The position numbers and the translations under genes are program-made. DNA of 64,000 nt from Rhodopseudomonas palustris (GTDB lineage: Bacteria > Pseudomonadota > Alphaproteobacteria > Rhizobiales > Xanthobacteraceae), in NCBI RefSeq assembly GCF_034479375.1, contig NZ_CP140155.1, positions 1,860,001 to 1,924,000 on the forward strand, given 5' to 3'. Each line of letters begins with the position of its first letter. Position 1 is the stretch's first letter. The notes below the pieces were generated by a model. The model was not told the DNA's origin, made no database searches, and saw only the letters and a program-made list of their open reading frames with translations. Positions 17,760-25,963 of the stretch are shown here, one piece after another.

Positions 17760-18818
17760 TTACTTCGCGCCGGCCTTCTGCGCATAGGCCCAGCTCGCCT
17801 TGGCGAGCGGCACGGTGCGGGCGGCGGAATCCTTGGCCTTGTCGGAGGCGGCTGTGCCGTCGCGGATGCGGCCGGCTATGCCCTGCGTGATGCCGGCGAG
17901 CCGGAAGGTGTTGTAGGCGAAGTACCAGTTCATGTCGTCGACTTCGGGAATGCCGGCGGCGCGGTTGTAGATCGCGGTCGCCTCCTCGATGGTCGGGATG
18001 TTCAGCGCCTTGAGATCGGCGCCGTCGAGGCCCGGCATCGCCCACTGCATCAGCAGATAGGTGAAGTCGGCCATCGGATCACCGAGCGTCGACAGCTCCC
18101 AGTCGAGCACCGTCTGCACCCGCGGCTCGGTGGCGTGGAAGATCATGTTGTCGAGCCGGTAGTCGCCATGCACCACCGAGACGCGCTGCTGATCCGGCAC
18201 CGTGCTCGGCAGCCATTCCATCAGCCGGTCCATCTCCGGAATCGATTGCGTCTCGGACGCCTTGTACTGCTTGGTCCAGCGATCGACCTGGCGCGCGAAG
18301 TAATTGCCGGGCTTGCCGAAGTCGCCAAGCCCGATCGCCTCGGGGTCATAGGAATGCAGCTTCGCCAGGGTTTCGATCTTGGCGGTGAAGATCGCGCGGC
18401 GCGCCTCCGGCGTCTGGCTCGGCAGCGTCGGATCCCAGAACACCCGGCCCTCTTCCATCGACATGATGTAGAACGCCGCCCCGATCACCGCATCGTCGGT
18501 GCACAGCGCGTAGGCCTTGGCGACCGGGAAGCCCTGCTTGCCGAGAGCGGCGATGACGCGGAATTCGCGATCGACCGCGTGCGCCGACGGCAGCAGCTTG
18601 CCGAACGGCTTGCGCCGCATCACGTAGGAGCGGCCGGGCGTGTTGAGCCGATAGGTCGGGTTGGACTGGCCGCCCTTGAACTGCTGCACTTCGAGCGGGC
18701 CGGCATAGCCCTCGACGTTCTGCTGCATCCATTCCGCGAGGCGGGCTTCGTCGACGCGATGCCGCTCCTCGACCGGCTTGGTGCCGGTGTACTCGTCGTC
18801 TTTTCGGATCCCGACCAA
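17760..18818 (-). CDS. Phosphotransferase family protein (APH/ACAD10-11 kinase-domain-like)
   Basis: A 352-residue kinase-fold protein. The Brenner box is V-V-H217-G-D219-Y-R-L-D-N and the metal-binding aspartate is in VLDWELSTLGDP, as in aminoglycoside phosphotransferase-like enzymes. Its N-terminal FKGGQSNPTYRL and RRKPFGKLLPSAHAVDREF wording is that of the kinase domain fused to acyl-CoA dehydrogenase in eukaryotic ACAD10/11 and of LvaA. The acyl-CoA dehydrogenase gene lies 154 bases upstream on the same strand. In known systems the kinase phosphorylates the 4-hydroxyl of a 4-hydroxyacyl-CoA. That role here is an inference. Confidence 0.87.
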   Translation of the reverse strand: MVGIRKDDEYTGTKPVEERHRVDEARLAEWMQQNVEGYAGPLEVQQFKGGQSNPTYRLNTPGRSYVMRRKPFGKLLPSAHAVDREFRVIAALGKQGFPVAKAYALCTDDAVIGAAFYIMSMEEGRVFWDPTLPSQTPEARRAIFTAKIETLAKLHSYDPEAIGLGDFGKPGNYFARQVDRWTKQYKASETQSIPEMDRLMEWLPSTVPDQQRVSVVHGDYRLDNMIFHATEPRVQTVLDWELSTLGDPMADFTYLLMQWAMPGLDGADLKALNIPTIEEATAIYNRAAGIPEVDDMNWYFAYNTFRLAGITQGIAGRIRDGTAASDKAKDSAARTVPLAKASWAYAQKAGAK

Positions 18819-18880
18819 CGTGACGCTCCCTTGTTCTTGTTCGCGCGTTACGCGCCGCGCGTTCCGACAATCCAGAAACA

Positions 18881-18952
18881 GTCATACCCGGGCTTGACCC
18901 GGGTATCCATCTTTTCAAGAGATGGATCGCCGGATCAAGTCCGGCGATGACG
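18881..18952. repeat. Palindromic intergenic repeat family D
   Basis: Hairpins GTCATACCCGGGCTTGACCCGGGTATCCATC and GATGGATCGCCGGATCAAGTCCGGCGATGAC sit back to back, between the phosphotransferase and acyl-CoA dehydrogenase genes. This is the GTCATgCCCGGGCTTGACCCGGg type repeat of Rhizobiales. Confidence 0.75.
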
Positions 18953-18972
18953 TTTTTATGCGGCCTGCGCGG

Positions 18973-20205
18973 TCAGTGCGCCGCGTTGGCATACTTCTTC
19001 ATCTCGAGCCGGGCAATGGCGCGGTTGTGCACCTCGTCCGGGCCGTCCGCGAGCCGCAGCGTGCGGATGTTGGCGTAATCCTTGGCGAGGCCGGCCTCGT
19101 CGGAGACGCCGCCGCCGCCGAACGCCTGGATCGCGTTGTCGATGATCTTCAGCGCCATGTTCGGCGCCGCGACCTTGATCATCGCGATCTCGAGCTGCGC
19201 CGTCTTGTTGCCGACCTTGTCCATCATGTCGGCGGCCTTGAGGCACAGCAGGCGGTTCATTTCAATGTCGGTCCGAGCCTCGGCGATGCGCTGTTCCCAG
19301 ATCGAATATTCGATGATCTTCTTGCCGAAGGCGGTGCGCGACTGCAGCCGTCGCACCATCTTCTCCAGCGCCTCTTCGGCCTTGCCGATGGTGCGCATGC
19401 AGTGATGGATGCGGCCCGGGCCGAGGCGGCCCTGCGCGATCTCGAAGCCGCGGCCTTCGCCGAGCAGCAGGTTCGACGCCGGGACGCGAACGTTCTCGAG
19501 CAGCACCTGGCCGTGGCCGTGCGGCGCGTCGTCGAAACCGAACACCGGCAGCATCTTCTCAATCGTGATGCCGGGGGTGTCGAGCGGCACCAGGATCTGC
19601 GACTGCGCCTGATGCTTCGGCGCATTCGGATCGGTCTTGCCCATCACGATCGCGACCTTGCAGCGCGGATCGCCGACGCCCGACGACCACCATTTGCGGC
19701 CGTTGATGACGTAGTGGTCGCCGTCCTTCTCGATCCGGGTCTCGATGTTGGTGGCGTCCGAGGACGCGACCGCAGGCTCGGTCATCAGGAACGCCGAGCG
19801 GATCTCGCCGTCCATCAACGGACGCAGCCACTGCCGCTTGTGCTCCTTGGAGCCGTAGCGCATCAGCACTTCCATGTTGCCGGTGTCGGGCGCCGAGCAG
19901 TTGAACACTTCGGAGGCCCAGCTGATGTGGCCCATCTCCTCGGACAGCAGCGCGTATTCGAGATTGGAGAGGCCGGCGCCGCGGAATTCGTCGTCTTCGT
20001 GCGACGACGGCGGCATGAACATGTTCCACAGGCCTTCGGCCTTGGCCTTCTTCTTCAGATCCTCGAGGATCGGAATCACCTTCCAGCGGTCGCCTTCGGC
20101 GTCCTGCTGCTTGTAGATCGGCACCGCCGGCCGGACATGCGTATTCATGAAGGCGGTGACGCGGTCCAGCCACTCGCGCTGGCGATCGGACATCGTGAAA
20201 TCCAT
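18973..20205 (-). CDS. Acyl-CoA dehydrogenase family protein
   Basis: A 410-residue flavoprotein of the acyl-CoA dehydrogenase family: N-terminal helical domain, the FAD-binding segment [29 protein letters not shown], and a C-terminal helical domain with [15 protein letters not shown] and [19 protein letters not shown], which is close to ACAD10/11 and to LvaC-type enzymes. ATG 20205 gives the family start ([16 protein letters not shown]). It probably acts on the phosphorylated 4-hydroxyacyl-CoA made by the neighbouring kinase, or on an ordinary acyl-CoA. Divergent from a TetR gene with a palindromic operator candidate in between. Confidence 0.9.
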   Translation of the reverse strand: MDFTMSDRQREWLDRVTAFMNTHVRPAVPIYKQQDAEGDRWKVIPILEDLKKKAKAEGLWNMFMPPSSHEDDEFRGAGLSNLEYALLSEEMGHISWASEVFNCSAPDTGNMEVLMRYGSKEHKRQWLRPLMDGEIRSAFLMTEPAVASSDATNIETRIEKDGDHYVINGRKWWSSGVGDPRCKVAIVMGKTDPNAPKHQAQSQILVPLDTPGITIEKMLPVFGFDDAPHGHGQVLLENVRVPASNLLLGEGRGFEIAQGRLGPGRIHHCMRTIGKAEEALEKMVRRLQSRTAFGKKIIEYSIWEQRIAEARTDIEMNRLLCLKAADMMDKVGNKTAQLEIAMIKVAAPNMALKIIDNAIQAFGGGGVSDEAGLAKDYANIRTLRLADGPDEVHNRAIARLEMKKYANAAH

Positions 20206-20384
20206 CAGGCGATCCTCACTGTTTCCCTGTTCGGCCGACACGGGTTGCCGGCACTGTCTCCCCGCCGCTCCGCCTCCGCAAGGCAATTCTGCGCTGCGCG
20301 CTGCGTCGCGGGAGCGCGACGCGAAGGCGGCGGACCGGTGGGCTGCCGAAACGTCGCAGACGCGCACGCATTGACTTCCGGCTG

Positions 20385-20400
20385 TGAAACGATAGTTTCA
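20385..20400. promoter_or_regulatory. Candidate TetR operator
   Basis: TGAAAC, 4 nt (GATA), GTTTCA: a perfect 6-bp inverted repeat, 46 bases upstream of the tetR start and in the divergent gap before the acyl-CoA dehydrogenase. A TTGACT hexamer lies just before it (20371-20376) on the plus strand, so the palindrome overlaps a likely promoter of tetR. Confidence 0.55.
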
Positions 20401-20445
20401 TACAGGTGTTTGAAATGCAAGTTCGACGATTTTCCACGGCATGGC

Positions 20446-21114
20446 ATGTCCACCGACACCACACGCACAGCGATCCTCCGGGCGGCCGAGCGGCTCTACG
20501 CCGAGCGCGGCTTCGGCGACGTCACGCTGCGCGACATCGTCGCGTCCGCCGAGGTCAATCTCGCCGCGGTGAACTACCATTTCGGCTCGAAGGACGAGCT
20601 GATCACCGAATTGTTCGTGACGCGCTCGATCGCGACCAATCGCGAACGCCTGAACGAATTGAAGGCGGCGGAGGCCGCGGGCGGCGGGCGCGCGCCGGTC
20701 GAGGACGTGCTGCGCGCGCTGGTCGGCCCGACCATGCGCGGATGCCTCGGCCCCGACAGCCAGCGCTCCGATGCGGCGCGCTTCATGATCCGCGCCTCGA
20801 TCGAGGCGATCCCGGCGATCCGCAAGATCAAGAACCGCGAGATCGATCATCTTCGGAAATTCGCCGCGGCGCTGCGGCGCTCGCTACCCGGCAAGGCCGA
20901 CACGGAGATCTATTGGGGGCTGCATTTCGCCCTGGCCATGGCACACCAGACGGTGCGCGACAGCGAGCGGCTGCTTCGGCTGTCGGACGGCGCCTGCGAC
21001 CTCGACGACGTCGACGGCGTGATCAATCGCGTGGTGAACGTGGCGGCGCTGGCGCTGACCGCGCCGAAAGCGTCCGCGGCCGCCGACAAGGCCCCTGCCC
21101 GCCGCGGGCGATGA
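20446..21114 (+). CDS. TetR/AcrR family transcriptional regulator
   Basis: A 222-residue regulator. The helix-turn-helix spans residues 7-50 (ILRAAERLYAERGFGDVTLR, then NLAAVNYHFGSKDELI), followed by a C-terminal ligand domain of the kind found in regulators of fatty-acid or acyl-CoA genes. It is divergent from the acyl-CoA dehydrogenase/phosphotransferase genes and has a palindrome directly upstream, so local autoregulation and control of those genes is likely. Effector is unknown; an acyl-CoA is a reasonable guess. Confidence 0.88.
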   Translation: MSTDTTRTAILRAAERLYAERGFGDVTLRDIVASAEVNLAAVNYHFGSKDELITELFVTRSIATNRERLNELKAAEAAGGGRAPVEDVLRALVGPTMRGCLGPDSQRSDAARFMIRASIEAIPAIRKIKNREIDHLRKFAAALRRSLPGKADTEIYWGLHFALAMAHQTVRDSERLLRLSDGACDLDDVDGVINRVVNVAALALTAPKASAAADKAPARRGR

Positions 21115-21217
21115 TCACGAGCGGCATGGACGAGGTCCAGACGGTTGATCGTCCCTACGTTCGGCATCCGCGCACACGCGACGGAAGGCTTTGCCGCCTG
21201 CATCGGTATCGTCGGCA

Positions 21218-22702
21218 TCACCGAAGCCCTTCGAATGCGATCAGCAATCCGCCACCAAGCAGCGCGTAGACGAGGCACACCGGCAAGGTCCGTTTGAGAA
21301 CCGCTCCTTCGCCACCAATCAGGCCCACCGTCGCAGCCCCGGCGACGATATTGTGTGGAGCGATCACATTGCCGATCGCGGCGCCGAAGCTTTGGCCTGC
21401 CAGCGCCGCCATCGGTGCAAATCCGACGGCCTCTGCCGCCGCGACCTGAAACCCTGCGAACAGAACGTTGGACGCGGTCGCCGATCCGGTCACGAAGGAG
21501 CCCAGCGCGCCGACCATCGGCACCGCCACCGGCCATGCCGATCCAAGAAGTGCCGCGGCGGCGTTGGCCAGGGTATCGATCATCCCGCTGTGAACCATGA
21601 TCCGCGCCAGCATCAGGACCGAAACCAGAGCCAGCGCCACCAGCGGAAGACGGCGGGCTGCGCTGGACACAGCCGGCAGGATCACCGCGCGGTTGCGCCG
21701 GCTCGCCACGGCGGCAACAGCAAGGGCGAGCATCAGCATCGTGCCGGGATGATAGAGCGGCTTGACCGAGCCGGCGAAGCGGTCTCCGAGCGTCCATTCC
21801 AGCGTGAATGACTGCAGCCATGCGGCCAATGACGGCACCGTTCGTGTGGCCAGGATCGCGACGAGGACCAGCCCATAGGGCAGGATTGCCGAGATCACGC
21901 CATCGTTTGCGCCCGACGGGGCCCGGCTTCCCGTCGACCATCGCCACTTCGCCACGGCGATGAACAGCAACAGGCCGATCAGGGCACCGCCCAGGGTGGG
22001 AAGTTCAGGTCCGCTCAGCCACGCCAGCGCCAGCGCCGGCAGCAGAAAGAATGCCGCCGCCGTCGGCACGGCGAACCAGGTCGCGCCGCCGCTGGCCGGC
22101 GCAGCCAGTCGAAACACCACCAGCGCCAGCATCCAGCCGAGTGCGGCGTGCATCAGCATGATGGTGCCGGACAGGACTTTCGGATCGACCGTCAGGACCT
22201 GCAACAGCGGCAGCATCGGCGTGCCGACCGCGCCGAACGAGACCCCGGCCGCGTGGCCGATCAGCGCGAGCAGCAATGATCGCTCCGGCGAGAAGCCGAG
22301 CGTCACCAGCATCGGAGCGACCAGCGCCACCGGCGTGCCGAACCCGGCCGCTCCTTCCAACAGCAAGGCAAAGAACCAGGCCAGCAGCAGCGCAAGCACT
22401 TCCCGCTTGTCCGAAATCGAGACGAGCCAGCTGCCGATCCGCTCCGAGGCCCCGGAGCGCATCTGGAATTCGTGCAGCGCAAGCGCCGGAAAGATGATCC
22501 ACAGAATCGTCGTCGCGGTGAAAGCCGCTTCCGCCAGAGGGCCTGCAACCGACATCAGGCCGGGCGCGGGCTGGAAGGCCCACGCTGCGACAGCGAGGCC
22601 TGCGGCGGCGCTGATCATACCCGAGCGGGCCGCGGTCCAGCCGAGTCCGATCATGCAAACCAGCAGGATCAGGATCGGAAGCAGCGCGAGCAGCTCGGCC
22701 AC
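21218..22702 (-). CDS. lctP: L-lactate permease family transporter
   Basis: A 494-residue membrane protein with about twelve to fourteen spans. Family wording includes LLLAWFFALLLEGAAGFGTPVA, GHAAGVSFGAVGTPM, LGSFVTGSATASNVLFAGFQ and AIGNVIAPHNIVAG, all hallmarks of the LctP/GlcA lactate:proton symporters. Length is slightly short of E. coli LldP. It starts three bases after the D-lactate dehydrogenase stop, so the two form a tight operon for lactate or glycolate exchange. It could carry another 2-hydroxyacid. Confidence 0.9.
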   Translation of the reverse strand: MAELLALLPILILLVCMIGLGWTAARSGMISAAAGLAVAAWAFQPAPGLMSVAGPLAEAAFTATTILWIIFPALALHEFQMRSGASERIGSWLVSISDKREVLALLLAWFFALLLEGAAGFGTPVALVAPMLVTLGFSPERSLLLALIGHAAGVSFGAVGTPMLPLLQVLTVDPKVLSGTIMLMHAALGWMLALVVFRLAAPASGGATWFAVPTAAAFFLLPALALAWLSGPELPTLGGALIGLLLFIAVAKWRWSTGSRAPSGANDGVISAILPYGLVLVAILATRTVPSLAAWLQSFTLEWTLGDRFAGSVKPLYHPGTMLMLALAVAAVASRRNRAVILPAVSSAARRLPLVALALVSVLMLARIMVHSGMIDTLANAAAALLGSAWPVAVPMVGALGSFVTGSATASNVLFAGFQVAAAEAVGFAPMAALAGQSFGAAIGNVIAPHNIVAGAATVGLIGGEGAVLKRTLPVCLVYALLGGGLLIAFEGLR

Positions 22703-22704
22703 GT

Positions 22705-23715
22705 TCAGACACGCAATTCCAACGAGATCGGATGCGCCGCTTGTCCGGTCAGCTCGAACTGAGAGATATTTCGGATCGTCGTCTCGGCGATTTCCATCAG
22801 CGCCTCCTGCGTGAAGAAGGCTTGGTGGCCGGTAATCAGAACATTGGGGAATGTCAGCAATCGCGCGAAATCGTCGTCCTGAATGATCTGCCCGGACAGG
22901 TTTTCGAAGAACAGGTCGCTTTCCTCCTCATAGACGTCGAGCCCGAGAAAGCCGATCTTCTTGCTCTTAAGCCCCTGGATCACCGCCCGCGTATCGATCA
23001 GCGCCCCGCGTCCGGTGTTGATCAGCATCACACCCGACTTCATCTTGGCGATCGAGGTGTCGTCGATCATGTGCCGGGTGTCCGGGGTCAGCGGGCAATG
23101 CAACGAGACGATGTCGGACTCGGCCAGCAATTCCTCCAGGCCGACGAGACGTCCCCCGAGCGCCTCGAAGGCAGGATTGGGCCGAGGATCAAAGCCCAGC
23201 ACGCGACAACCGAATCCCGTCATGATGCCGGCCAGGCACAGCCCGATGTTGCCGGTGCCGACGATTCCAATGCTCCGTCCCCTGAGATCGAACCCGAGCA
23301 GTCCATCCAGAGCGAAATTGCCTTCGCGCACGCGCGCGTGAGCGCGATGAATTCTGCGGTTGAGGGACAGGATCAGCGCGACCGTGTGCTCCGCCACCGC
23401 GGACGGCGAATAGGCCGGCACGCGCGCCACGGTGATCTCGAGATCGCGCGCGGCCATCAGATCCACATTGTTGAAGCCGGCGCAGCGCAACGCCACAAGC
23501 CGGACGCCATTGGCCTTCAACTTTTCCAGAATGGATCGGTCGAGCCCGTCGTTGACGAAAGCGCAGATCGCATCGGCATTGCCGCTCAGTTGCGCCGTAT
23601 CCAGCCCGAGGCGCGGCTCGAGAAACCGCAGCTCGTGCCTGTCCCCGTCCTTGGTATTGGCCGCAGCCAGAAACTGCCGATCGTAGGGTTTGGTGTTGAA
23701 TACCGCGACTTTCAT
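22705..23715 (-). CDS. ldhA: 2-hydroxyacid dehydrogenase, D-lactate dehydrogenase (LdhA-like)
   Basis: A 336-residue NAD-dependent D-2-hydroxyacid dehydrogenase. Visible are the catalytic arginine segment VALRCAGFNNVDL, the Rossmann motif GIVGTGNIG, INTGRGALIDT with the second conserved arginine/acidic pair, GLDVYEEESDLFFE, and the catalytic histidine in VLITGHQAFFT. The YEEE..LFFE wording is specific to fermentative LdhA. It would reduce pyruvate to D-lactate in the cytoplasm, with the co-transcribed permease moving lactate. ATG 23715 is preferred to the ATG two codons earlier; either is possible. Confidence 0.9.
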   Translation of the reverse strand: MKVAVFNTKPYDRQFLAAANTKDGDRHELRFLEPRLGLDTAQLSGNADAICAFVNDGLDRSILEKLKANGVRLVALRCAGFNNVDLMAARDLEITVARVPAYSPSAVAEHTVALILSLNRRIHRAHARVREGNFALDGLLGFDLRGRSIGIVGTGNIGLCLAGIMTGFGCRVLGFDPRPNPAFEALGGRLVGLEELLAESDIVSLHCPLTPDTRHMIDDTSIAKMKSGVMLINTGRGALIDTRAVIQGLKSKKIGFLGLDVYEEESDLFFENLSGQIIQDDDFARLLTFPNVLITGHQAFFTQEALMEIAETTIRNISQFELTGQAAHPISLELRV

Positions 23716-23814
23716 AAACATGCTCCGATCGTCGAATCTGCCGGCTGCGAGATATAGCAGGGCAATCCCACCTGTTTCCGACGCCTCAGGTGCTATGTAG
23801 GTCCCGGCGTTGCG

Positions 23815-24060
23815 TCAGGACGACGCAGTGGCGGTTTCAACGCCGCAAGGCCGCGTCGACGCGCCGGCGGCGCGCGCGAGATAGACCGTCTGCGTATGGA
23901 GCCGGTTATGGAGCGGATTGTGGGAGGTCACGGGTCAGTCCAGGCCTCGGCAAAGATGCCCGACAGCCTGTCGGTGAAAGCCGGATCCGGCGTGTCGTTC
24001 GACCACAGTCCGAAGATTCCCCCGGCTTGAGGTGAGCCGAAAGCCGACGCAGGCCGTCGG
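23815..24060 (-). pseudogene. C-terminal remnant of a spermidine-synthase-like (methyltransferase-fold) gene
   Basis: One frame ends GGIFGLWSNDTPDPAF... followed by IFAEAWTDP and a stop, and the next frame continues directly with VTSHNPLHNRLHTQTVYLAR to a TGA at 23815. Joined across a one-base shift this reads like the last 60-70 residues of a spermidine synthase family protein (the usual pattern is ...GLWSNDPPD...F..VT..NPL....TQTVYLA). No N-terminal part is found upstream, where the tRNA-Gly fragment and the island begin. The identification is from memory of the family's tail and is moderate. Confidence 0.5.
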
Positions 24061-24304
24061 CCCGATAAAGCCGGCGCTTCGATCGTCGAGAAGAGCATTG
24101 GGCGAGTGATCAATCTGGCGGGCGTCGCGTCGTTTTCGGCTCGACGAACGAAGTCGCTCTCGTCGCGCGATATCACGAGGCGCCGAACGACTGAACCGTG
24201 AACGCTCCGATTGCGCTGGCTCCAGTTCCGTCAGGACGGGCCAGAGCATTGAAGCGGGCGATCGAAAGCCGACGATCCGGGCCGGCGATTTAGGCCGCGC
24301 GATC

Positions 24305-24347
24305 TGGAGCGGTGAAGGGAATCGAACCCTCGTATTCAGCTTGGAAG
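24305..24347 (-). repeat. Copy of the 3' part of tRNA-Gly(TCC): putative attachment site (attL)
   Basis: 43 nt matching 48300-48343 of the intact tRNA-Gly gene in the same orientation, from the encoded CCA end through the T-arm and variable loop into the anticodon loop. One G of the acceptor stem is missing; the inner 36 nt are identical. Beyond it, the sequence no longer resembles tRNA. Such 3'-end duplications mark the far end of an element integrated at a tRNA gene. Confidence 0.85.
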
Positions 24348-24689
24348 TCTTCGAAATATCGGAGTGATCCCAGAGGCCGTTCCGATATTTTTGTCAGTTT
24401 CGACCCATTGAGATCACGACGGAATTTGTCATTGTCGGAACGGTCGACCACGCTGTCGATCCTGAGCGTGACCGCACTGCTCATCCGGACTCGCTTGAAC
24501 TTTCATCGTTCCCGATAGTGCTCCTGAACTCGACCATGCTGCGGCTGTCGCCGAACATAGCGCCATCCCAGTTATCGCACGGCCAGGAAGGCACCGCCGC
24601 CGCTGGCCGCTCAGGCCATGCTCTGTTGCAGGGGCTCGACTCCGGAAGAGCGGCTCTCACCTGCATTGTGTCGGCGCCCTGCGCCGCGG
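24348..24689. other. Gene-free stretch inside the left end of the island
   Basis: No recognisable coding region. A minus-strand frame (24290-24484) reads through the tRNA copy into this stretch but has no family resemblance. This is the place where an integrase gene would usually lie beside an attachment site, and none is seen. Confidence 0.5.
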
Positions 24690-24911
24690 TCATCGCTCGT
24701 CGAGCAGCGGGCGAGACAGCCGCCGCTTGTCGAAGCCGATCTCCTCGAGCTGTGCGAACGCCTGCTCCGAGAGATTCCCGAATTCAGTCCTGCTGATGGC
24801 GATATTCTGCGTCAGCGGCGTGGTGGCGAGATAGATCGAGACGCAAGCCTCGGAACGGCGACGGTTGAGCGTCGTGATTTCCTGGCGCGTCGGAACGTCA
24901 ACATGGAGCAT
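24690..24911 (-). pseudogene. Truncated baeRF-family (release-factor-like) gene
   Basis: A 73-residue open frame starting MLHVDVPTRQEITTLNRRRS and continuing ACVSIYLATTPLTQ, SRTEFGNLSEQAFAQLEE, then KRRLSRPLLDER and a stop. This matches the beginning of bacterial archaeo-eukaryotic release-factor-like proteins (baeRF), which are normally about 350-400 residues, so roughly 80 percent of the gene is missing. Such genes are often next to universal stress protein genes, as here. The family call is from the N-terminal pattern only. Confidence 0.5.
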
Positions 24912-25097
24912 GGATTTTCCCCGGCTGTTCTGGCGAGCGCAGATCGCATCGCGGCGGGAGCCCGCGGTGGACTGACGCCCGACAATCAATCCGTGCGTCG
25001 GGCGCTCGCCCCATCAAGTCACGCGCACCGGCATAGTTCCGCGAACGGAACCGCTACGATGCCGCAGGCGACGAGGATAGGCAGCGGTGATGGGACG

Positions 25098-25952
25098 CTA
25101 CCTGATCAGCAGCACCGGCACGTGAACCGTCCGGATCATCGCCGTGGTGGTGCTGCCGACGATCAGCGCGCGCAGCGGCGAGTGACCGTAGGCGCCCATC
25201 ACCAGAAGCCCGTCCGGCTGACCGGCCATGTAGTCGGCGATCACCTTTTCGGCGGTGCCCTGCCCCAGAAACTTCACCGGCGCGGGCGTGCGATCGGACA
25301 TCCGCGCGGCCGCCTGTTCGAGCCGGCTGCGATGCGCGGCATCGTCCGGCCCGGCGACCACCAAATGCACCGCCATCCCCTCGAACAGCGGAGACGACGC
25401 GACGAAACCCAGGGCCTTGGACGCCGCGGCGCTGCCGTCGAAGGCGACCACGACGGTGCGCGGCTCCCGGATCTTGCTCGACGCGATCAGCACCGGCTTG
25501 ATGCTGGCGCGGACGACGCGCTCGATTTCCGAGCCGATATGCTCCTTCGCGAACTGGCTCGACGAGCCGCGCTTGCCGATCACCACCAGATCGGCTTCGG
25601 CCTCGCGTTCGATGATGGTTTCGAGGATGCCGCCGTGCCGGTGCAGCTTGCGGACGTCCGCGATCCCCGCCTCGGCCAACCGCCGCGCCGTTTCGTTGAG
25701 CAGGATGCGCCCACGCTCGATCGCGAGCTTGCCTTCCGCTTCGTCGATCCGGGTCAATTCCTCGAGCAGCTCGCTCTTGACGCCCAGACCGATCGCGCCG
25801 CTGAGATCGTGGCGCGCCGCCACCGCATCCTTGCGCTGGACGACGTGGAGCAGTTCGACGCTGGCGGAGAGACGACCGGCCGCCCAGGTGGTGAGTTCGC
25901 AGACGCTGGTCGCATAAGCGGAGGCGTCGATGCAGGCGAGAATCCGTTTCAT
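25098..25952 (-). CDS. Universal stress protein, tandem UspA domains
   Basis: 284 residues with two UspA domains. The first starts MKRILACIDASAYA and ends VIGKRGSSS...IGSEIERVV..SIKPVLIA; the second starts VVVAFDGSAAASKAL and ends VMGAYGHSPLRALIVGSTTT, a complete G-2x-G-9x-G-S/T nucleotide-binding motif. Cytoplasmic. It begins 11 bases after the SulP transporter stop and is probably co-transcribed with it. SulP-USP pairs are recurrent in proteobacteria, where USPs may regulate the transporter; the exact role is unknown. Confidence 0.9.
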   Translation of the reverse strand: MKRILACIDASAYATSVCELTTWAAGRLSASVELLHVVQRKDAVAARHDLSGAIGLGVKSELLEELTRIDEAEGKLAIERGRILLNETARRLAEAGIADVRKLHRHGGILETIIEREAEADLVVIGKRGSSSQFAKEHIGSEIERVVRASIKPVLIASSKIREPRTVVVAFDGSAAASKALGFVASSPLFEGMAVHLVVAGPDDAAHRSRLEQAAARMSDRTPAPVKFLGQGTAEKVIADYMAGQPDGLLVMGAYGHSPLRALIVGSTTTAMIRTVHVPVLLIR

Positions 25953-25963
25953 GGAAATCCTCC

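Noticed and set aside
24290..24484. 64-residue minus-strand frame ending in YEGSIPFTAP as a possible integrase remnant
   Set aside because: The tail is only a translation of the tRNA-Gly copy, and the rest shows no tyrosine-recombinase motif (R...HxxR...Y).
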